The notes beneath the pieces are model-generated. The model saw nothing but the letters and a program-made list of their open reading frames with translations, ran no database searches and was not told the DNA's origin. From contig JAGLQQ010000067.1 in the NCBI GenBank assembly GCA_023136735.1, forward strand, positions 1 to 10,354: a stretch of 10,354 nt of DNA, read 5' to 3'. The position numbers and the translations under genes are program-made. The stretch is from Candidatus Omnitrophota bacterium (GTDB lineage: Bacteria > Omnitrophota > Gorgyraeia > B26-G9). Below, piece by piece: positions 5,688 to 10,354 of this stretch. Each line of letters starts with the position of its first letter. Within the stretch, counting starts at the first letter, position 1.

Positions 5688-6806
5688 ATGCGCTTTAAAT
5701 CTACAAAAAACATATTAATGTCTGCTATTCAAACAGTAGAAGGAGCTGTCGCAACTAAAACAACTCTCCCTATATTATCTAATGTTCTAATTGAAGCGCA
5801 TAAAGACATGATCATTTTTAACGCTACTGATCTTGATATAGGAATAGTTTATAAAGCTAAAGCGGATATTCAAGAGGAGGGGGCAATAACTATCCCTGCT
5901 AAAAGATTCGCGGATATTATTAAGGAGCTCCCAGACGGGGAAGTATCTATAAATGTACGTAAAAATTTCAATATGATTATAGATTGCGGTGAATGTTCCT
6001 TTAGACTTATAGGGTTACCAAAAGAAGAATTTCCTAATATTCCTAAATTTAATAACAACGAAAGTATCACAATAGACCAGGCATTATTAAAAAAACTTTT
6101 AAAAAAAGTAAGTTTTGCTATGTCTAGAGATGAAACAAGATATGTATTAAATGGTACAATGTTCGCGATAAAAAATAAAAGTATAACTCTAGTGGCAACT
6201 GACGGCAGGAGATTAGCTTTAACAGAAGTGAAAAGTGATATAGATATAGATAAAAAAGAAGTGATCATCCCTGTTAAAACAATAAATGAATTAAATAAAA
6301 TATTAAATGATGTTGGGCAAGTAAAAGTGATTTTTACTGATAATCAAGTTGCCTTTGAGTTAAATAGTACAGTTATTATTTCCAGGCTTATTGAAGGGGA
6401 ATTCCCTAATTATGAGCAAGTAATACCAAAAGAGAAAAAAAATGAAAAAAATGGGAAGATTAAAATAAATAAAAGTAAATTATTAGCAGCTATAAAAAGA
6501 GCAAGTCTTTTTACCAGCCAAGACTCTCAATCTATAAAAATAGATGTTTTTAAAAATAAACTTGTTGTTTCTAAAACAACTCCTGATGTAGGAGATGTAA
6601 AAGAAGACATAGTTATGGAATATAACAGTAATGAAATAACAGTAGGTTTTAATCCTTGGTATTTAATAGATGTTTTGAAAAATTTAAAACAAGATACTAT
6701 TGAATGGGAGCTTATTAACGCGGATAAACCCGGTGTTTTTAGAGAAGAACTTATCGAAGATAATGGTTTTTATGTTTATATAGTGCTGCCAATGCAGATA
6801 GCTTAG
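5688..6806 (+). CDS. dnaN: DNA polymerase III sliding clamp, beta subunit
   Basis: The beta clamp is a ring-shaped homodimer that encircles DNA and tethers DNA polymerase III and many partners. At 372 residues it has the usual length for three tandem clamp folds (about 1-120, 125-250, 255-372). Recognisable stretches are KTTLPILSNVLIEA near the N-terminus, FNATDLDIGI, ETRYVLNGTMF at the start of domain 2, LVATDGRRLAL, and the terminal YIVLPMQIA, which corresponds to the family's MPMR-type ending at the partner-binding pocket. The ATG at 5688 has a strong ribosome site, AGGGGG at 5677-5682. It follows dnaA in the standard order, and dciA begins 15 bp downstream with no terminator between. The gene is very A-rich, with Lys codons mostly AAA and Arg codons mostly AGA. 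Confidence 0.97.
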   Translation: MRFKSTKNILMSAIQTVEGAVATKTTLPILSNVLIEAHKDMIIFNATDLDIGIVYKAKADIQEEGAITIPAKRFADIIKELPDGEVSINVRKNFNMIIDCGECSFRLIGLPKEEFPNIPKFNNNESITIDQALLKKLLKKVSFAMSRDETRYVLNGTMFAIKNKSITLVATDGRRLALTEVKSDIDIDKKEVIIPVKTINELNKILNDVGQVKVIFTDNQVAFELNSTVIISRLIEGEFPNYEQVIPKEKKNEKNGKIKINKSKLLAAIKRASLFTSQDSQSIKIDVFKNKLVVSKTTPDVGDVKEDIVMEYNSNEITVGFNPWYLIDVLKNLKQDTIEWELINADKPGVFREELIEDNGFYVYIVLPMQIA

Positions 6807-6821
6807 TGATTATATTTTAAA

Positions 6822-7130
6822 ATGAGAGAAGCGAAGAAAAATAAACCTGTAATAATAAAAGATTTACTTAATCAATTTTTTAAGGAGAGAAAAAAAGCAG
6901 GGAAATCCTTAGAGTCAAGAATAATAGATGAATGGCACTTAATAATGCCGGAAAAAGCAGCGGAGTGCGCGAAACCAGTAACAATAAAAAATAAAATATT
7001 AATAATATCAGTTTCAAATTCAGCCTGGTTACACCAATTAACACTTGAAAAAGTGAAGATTTTACAATTAATAAGAAAAAAACTTAAAACCCAAGAGATT
7101 ATTGATATTAGATTTAAAATAGGAAAATAA
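6822..7130 (+). CDS. dciA: DciA-family (DUF721) replicative helicase loader/operator
   Basis: A 102-residue DUF721 protein. The family pattern is seen as a Trp at 38 in IIDEWHLIMPEKAAECAKP, a short strand pair (VTIKNKILIISV, 53-64), then SNSAWLHQLTLEKVKILQLI (65-84), matching the typical SxxWxxeLxxxkxxLLxxiN block. DciA is the widespread ancestral partner of DnaB and is thought to load or activate it at origins where DnaC or DnaI is absent. The N-terminus is Lys-rich and probably contacts DNA. The gene sits 15 bp after dnaN, where recF is commonly found, and lacks an obvious Shine-Dalgarno, which fits coupling to dnaN. In several phyla a DUF721 gene occurs between recF and gyrB, so the context supports the call. 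Confidence 0.85.
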   Translation: MREAKKNKPVIIKDLLNQFFKERKKAGKSLESRIIDEWHLIMPEKAAECAKPVTIKNKILIISVSNSAWLHQLTLEKVKILQLIRKKLKTQEIIDIRFKIGK

Positions 7131-7229
7131 AACCGTTTAATTTTTATATAAGAAAAAATAATATAAAAATAATTATTAAAAGAATAAAAAAGCAAAATGG
7201 ATTTTTAAAAGAAAATAAGGAGTTAGTTT

Positions 7230-9749
7230 ATGACAGATAAATATGACGCAAGGACAATTCAAGTATTAGAAGGAGTGGAGGCAGTTAGAAAAAGGCCTTC
7301 AATGTATATAGGAGATACTACGCTTCGCGGACTACATCACTTGGTTTATGAAGTGGTGGATAATTCTATAGATGAAGCATTGGCTGGGCATTGTCAGAAA
7401 ATAGAAATTGTTGTACATGAAGATAATAGTGTTTCTGTTTTAGATGATGGAAGAGGAATACCGGTAGATATACATAAAAAACTAAAAAAACCTGCCGTAG
7501 AAGTAGTAATGACTACTTTACACGCGGGAGGAAAATTTGATCACCGTGTTTATAAAGTATCGGGAGGGCTGCATGGAGTTGGAGTTAGTGTTGTTAATGC
7601 TCTTTCAGAGTGGCTTGAAGTTGAAGTAAGAAGAGATGGAAAAGTATATCACCAGAGATATGAACAAGGGAAAACAGTAACAAAACTAACTATTGTTGGA
7701 AAAAGTAAAAAAACAGGAACAAGGGTTTTATTTAAAGCGGATAGAGAGATTTTTCCTGAGACAAAATATAGCGTTGATGTTCTTACAAACCGATTAAGAG
7801 AGCTTGCTTTTTTAAATAAAGGGTTAATTATTAAATTAACAGATGAAAAAAGTGAAAAAGAGGTAGAATTTTGCTTTAAAGGAGGAATAGCTCAGTTCAT
7901 AGAGCACTTAAATAAAAATAAAACTCCTATTACAAAAAAAGTTGTGTATCTGGAAAAAACAAAAGAAGATGTAGAGGTTGAAATAGCACTTCAATATAAT
8001 GATGGTTACGCGGAAACAGTTTATACTTTCGCTAATAATATTAATACAATAGAAGGAGGAACACATTTAACGGGATTTAAATCAGCTCTTACAAGGACAT
8101 TAAATCAATTCTGTAAAAATAAAAAACTTTCAAAAAACCAGGATTTAATACTATCTGGAGATGATGTTAGGGAGGGGCTTGCTGTTGTTATAAGTGTGAA
8201 AGTTCCCAATCCTCAGTTTGAAGGGCAAACAAAAACAAAACTTGGAAATAGTGAGGTAGAAGGAATAGTCGCCTCTATTGTTAATGAGGCCTTGGGAAAT
8301 TTTCTAGAAGAAAACCCCGCGGTAGGAAATAAGATAATAGAAAAAGCAAAGCTTGCTGCCCGGGCAAGAAACGCGGCCAAAAAAGCACGGGAATTAACAA
8401 GAAGAAAAGGTGCCTTAGATAGCGGTTCTTTACCTGGGAAATTAGCGGATTGTTCAGAGCGAGACGCGGCATTATGTGAAATATATGTTGTTGAAGGAGA
8501 CTCAGCGGGAGGTTCAGCTAAACAAGGACGAGATAGAAAATTCCAAGCAATCTTACCGATAAAGGGAAAAATTCTAAATGTTGAAAAATCTAGATTAGAT
8601 AAGATTTTAAGCAACGAAGAAGTCCGCACGATCATAACCGCGCTAGGAACAGGAATCGGTAGTGATTTTGATTTAGAAAAATTAAGATATCATAAATTAA
8701 TTCTCATGGCTGATGCTGATGTAGACGGTTCTCATATACGCACATTATTACTCACGCTATTATACAGACAGATGCCTCAATTAATAGAGAAAGGGCATGT
8801 GTATATAGCACAGCCGCCGCTTTTTAAAATTAAGCGCGGCAAAAGAGAGGAATATATTGAAACGGAAGCAGCGATGGATGCCCTCCTTTTTGATTTAGGG
8901 CGTGAAGGCTTAAAATTAATAAACAGTGAAACGAAAAAACAGTTCACTGATAATCAGTTTAAAGAATTACTGGATATGCTTCTTGAATTAGAATTATTGA
9001 ATCATAGCATAGAAAAAAAAGGAATAACGCTGAGTGACTATTTAAACCTAAAAGATAAGAAAAGCGGCAAGCTTCCGATATACAAAATACTAATAGAAGA
9101 AACCGCTCAATTTATTTTCACTGAAAGCGAATTAGCGGAATTTGTTAAAAAAGAGGAAAAAAGACGCGGAAAAGACTTAGAAATTAAAGAAAGAGGAGGC
9201 TTTGGCAGCACTGATGAGGAAGGCATAGAAAGCCTGGATGTTGTATCTTTCCATGAAGCGGCGGATTTATTAAAAGCGATGTCTAAGCTTGAAAAAATAG
9301 GACTCGACATAAGAGATTACGCTATTAAAAAAGAGCCGGAAAATTTAGACGCCGCAGAAGTGATTATGCCAAAGAAAGAGGTATCAAAGAAAACAAAACT
9401 TTCCTCTATAAAAAAGACTGTGGGCTCAGGGAAACAAATATTAACTCTCAGGGACGACCAAACAAAAGAAGAAGAATCAATAAGCAGTTTAAAAGAATTG
9501 CTTAATTTAATTAGAGGTTCTGGAAAAAAGGGCCTTTCTATACAAAGGTATAAAGGGTTAGGGGAGATGAATCCTGATCAGCTTTGGGAAACAACAATGA
9601 ACCCGGAAAAGCGCACCATGCTTAAGGTAGTTATAGAGGACGCGGTTGAGGCAGATGAAATGTTTACTGTTCTTATGGGTGACGCGGTTGAGCCTCGCAG
9701 AGAATTTATCCAAAAAAATGCTAAATACGTAAAGAACCTGGATGTTTAA
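7230..9749 (+). CDS. gyrB: DNA gyrase subunit B
   Basis: GyrB is the ATPase subunit of gyrase, which introduces negative supercoils ahead of replication forks. It has 839 residues. The GHKL ATPase domain (about 1-220) has Glu41 and Asn45 in YEVVDNSIDEALAGH, LDDGRGIP (71-78) and the ATP-lid loop GGLHGVGVS (112-120). The transducer domain is about 221-395, with the Gln-Lys loop in GQTKTKLGN (332-340). TOPRIM begins near 415, with Glu422 in VEGDSAGGSA and Asp495, Asp497 and Asp499 in MADADVDGSHIR. An insertion of roughly 200 residues (about 555-765) precedes the tail IQRYKGLGEMNPDQLWETTM (771-790), as in Gram-negative GyrB, and explains the length against about 640 in short forms. The ATG at 7230 has AAGGAG at 7217-7222. 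gyrA following on the same strand favours GyrB over ParE. Confidence 0.97.
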   Translation: MTDKYDARTIQVLEGVEAVRKRPSMYIGDTTLRGLHHLVYEVVDNSIDEALAGHCQKIEIVVHEDNSVSVLDDGRGIPVDIHKKLKKPAVEVVMTTLHAGGKFDHRVYKVSGGLHGVGVSVVNALSEWLEVEVRRDGKVYHQRYEQGKTVTKLTIVGKSKKTGTRVLFKADREIFPETKYSVDVLTNRLRELAFLNKGLIIKLTDEKSEKEVEFCFKGGIAQFIEHLNKNKTPITKKVVYLEKTKEDVEVEIALQYNDGYAETVYTFANNINTIEGGTHLTGFKSALTRTLNQFCKNKKLSKNQDLILSGDDVREGLAVVISVKVPNPQFEGQTKTKLGNSEVEGIVASIVNEALGNFLEENPAVGNKIIEKAKLAARARNAAKKARELTRRKGALDSGSLPGKLADCSERDAALCEIYVVEGDSAGGSAKQGRDRKFQAILPIKGKILNVEKSRLDKILSNEEVRTIITALGTGIGSDFDLEKLRYHKLILMADADVDGSHIRTLLLTLLYRQMPQLIEKGHVYIAQPPLFKIKRGKREEYIETEAAMDALLFDLGREGLKLINSETKKQFTDNQFKELLDMLLELELLNHSIEKKGITLSDYLNLKDKKSGKLPIYKILIEETAQFIFTESELAEFVKKEEKRRGKDLEIKERGGFGSTDEEGIESLDVVSFHEAADLLKAMSKLEKIGLDIRDYAIKKEPENLDAAEVIMPKKEVSKKTKLSSIKKTVGSGKQILTLRDDQTKEEESISSLKELLNLIRGSGKKGLSIQRYKGLGEMNPDQLWETTMNPEKRTMLKVVIEDAVEADEMFTVLMGDAVEPRREFIQKNAKYVKNLDV

Positions 9750-9918
9750 AAGACAGCGATTAGTTTACCCCGCAAAAGGCGTGGGCGGATAGCGTTTAGG
9801 GATTAGAAAAGCGTAAAGCAAATACAATCCGCAGTGGCATTTTTAAGTGAAACATTAAATAATCGATACTAAAAAAACGCAATAAGGATAAGAGAAAAAA
9901 CTAGGAGACATAAAAGAT
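9750..9918 (+). other. gyrB-gyrA intergenic spacer with weak secondary-structure potential
   Basis: This 169-bp spacer holds no recognisable gene. Its first half is less AT-rich than the other gaps and contains similar 9-mers AGCGATTAG (9755-9763) and AGCGTTTAG (9791-9799). It can form a small bulged hairpin at 9768-9785 (CCC-CGC with GCG-T-GGG, loop AAAAG). A 6-bp inverted repeat joins GCGGAT (9785-9790) to ATCCGC (9827-9832). No T-run follows the hairpin, so it is not a standard intrinsic terminator. The second half is A-rich and ends with the gyrA ribosome site AGGAG at 9903-9907. Confidence 0.4.
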
Positions 9919-10354
9919 ATGTATGCTCAAAATGAAAAAATAGTAACGGTTCCCATAGAAGACGAAATGAAAAAGTCTTATATTGATTATGCCATGAGCG
10001 TAATCGTTGGGAGGGCACTGCCTGACATTAGAGATGGACTAAAACCTGTTCACAGAAGAATTCTTTATGCCATGAAAGAGCTCAACCTGGAGAACAATAA
10101 GCCGTATAAAAAAAGCGCGCGTATTGTGGGAGAAGTTCTTGGTAAATATCATCCGCATGGAGATAGCGCGGTATATGACGCGATGGTTCGGATGGTTCAA
10201 GAGTTTTCATTGCGCTATCCCTTGGTTGATGGACAAGGTAACTTTGGTTCAGTAGATGGAGATTCTGCCGCGGCTATGAGATATACAGAAGCGCGTATGG
10301 CAAGTATTACTCGTGAGATGCTTGCTGACATAGACAAAGAAACAGTAGATTTCG
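9919..10354 (+). CDS. gyrA: DNA gyrase subunit A, 3' end cut off by window edge
   Basis: The first 145 residues of GyrA, the DNA-cleaving subunit. Seen: SYIDYAMSVIVGRALPDIRD (20-39), GLKPVHRRILYAM (40-52), the DNA-gate region GKYHPHGDSAVYDAMVRM (75-92), and the catalytic Tyr122 in AAAMRYTE. Numbering coincides with E. coli GyrA: Ser83 and Asp87, the main quinolone-resistance positions, carry the sensitive-type residues. The ATG at 9919 is preceded by AGGAG at 9903-9907, with a slightly long 11-nt spacing; the ATG at 9923 is out of frame. ParC is the alternative, but the adjacency to gyrB and the HPHGDSAVYD sequence favour GyrA. About 80% of the gene lies beyond the right edge. Confidence 0.96.
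   Translation, partial: MYAQNEKIVTVPIEDEMKKSYIDYAMSVIVGRALPDIRDGLKPVHRRILYAMKELNLENNKPYKKSARIVGEVLGKYHPHGDSAVYDAMVRMVQEFSLRYPLVDGQGNFGSVDGDSAAAMRYTEARMASITREMLADIDKETVDF

Noticed and set aside
7131..7229. Promoter for gyrB in the AT-rich dciA-gyrB gap
   Set aside because: Several TATA-like strings occur, but none pairs with a -35 at proper spacing; in such AT-rich DNA they are expected by chance. Only the gyrB ribosome site is convincing.
8213..8635. Minus-strand 140-codon open frame within gyrB
   Set aside because: It is antisense to the transducer and TOPRIM region of gyrB and shows no family motifs.
8892..9524. GyrB insertion as an intein
   Set aside because: GyrB inteins are known, but there are no splice-junction residues or homing-endonuclease motifs, and the position and size fit the ordinary Gram-negative TOPRIM insert.
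9742..9792. 16-codon frame starting in the last codons of gyrB (MFKRQRLVYPAKGVGG)
   Set aside because: Very short, with no ribosome site of its own and no known family; most likely chance.
9750..9918. tRNA gene or small RNA in the gyrB-gyrA gap
   Set aside because: No T-arm consensus (GTTCGANTC) or cloverleaf pairing was found, and the hairpin at 9768-9785 has no T-run.

Overview
This is the replication-origin neighbourhood of an AT-rich bacterial chromosome. It carries the widely conserved origin cluster, with no phage, transposon, CRISPR or defence genes. On the minus strand, from the origin outward, lie rpmH, rnpA, yidD, yidC, a stand-alone Jag N-terminal domain gene and mnmG (cut by the left edge). 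On the plus strand lie dnaA, dnaN, dciA, gyrB and gyrA (cut by the right edge). All ten genes point away from the rpmH-dnaA gap, as expected if forks leave from there.

Organism: the YidC has the large extracytoplasmic domain of diderm bacteria, GyrB has a long insertion in its TOPRIM region as in many Gram-negatives, and the helicase-loader gene is dciA-type. Together with the low GC content and the MnmG sequence, this suggests a little-studied diderm lineage. I lean weakly to Omnitrophota, PVC or Elusimicrobiota, but this is a guess from general resemblance.

Layout: 1-1223 mnmG (tRNA wobble modification); 1224-1294 gap with a perfect parS centromere site; 1295-3931 the jagN-yidC-yidD-rnpA-rpmH operon (membrane insertion, RNase P protein, ribosomal protein L34); 3932-4200 origin and regulatory gap with two divergent near-consensus promoters and two perfect DnaA boxes; 4201-5559 dnaA; 5560-5687 a second origin-like gap with degenerate DnaA boxes, a DnaA-trio-like triplet run and an AT-rich stretch; 5688-6806 dnaN; 6822-7130 dciA; 7230-9749 gyrB; 9750-9918 gap; 9919 onward gyrA.

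How it fits together: DnaA opens the origin, DciA is expected to help load DnaB, DnaN clamps the polymerase, gyrase removes the supercoils ahead of the forks, and ParB bound to parS would segregate the new origins. Departures from the usual pattern are the Jag gene reduced to its first domain, the absence of mnmE and recF from their customary slots, an Asn in place of the highly conserved groove Arg of YidC, and a candidate origin-unwinding module between dnaA and dnaN.
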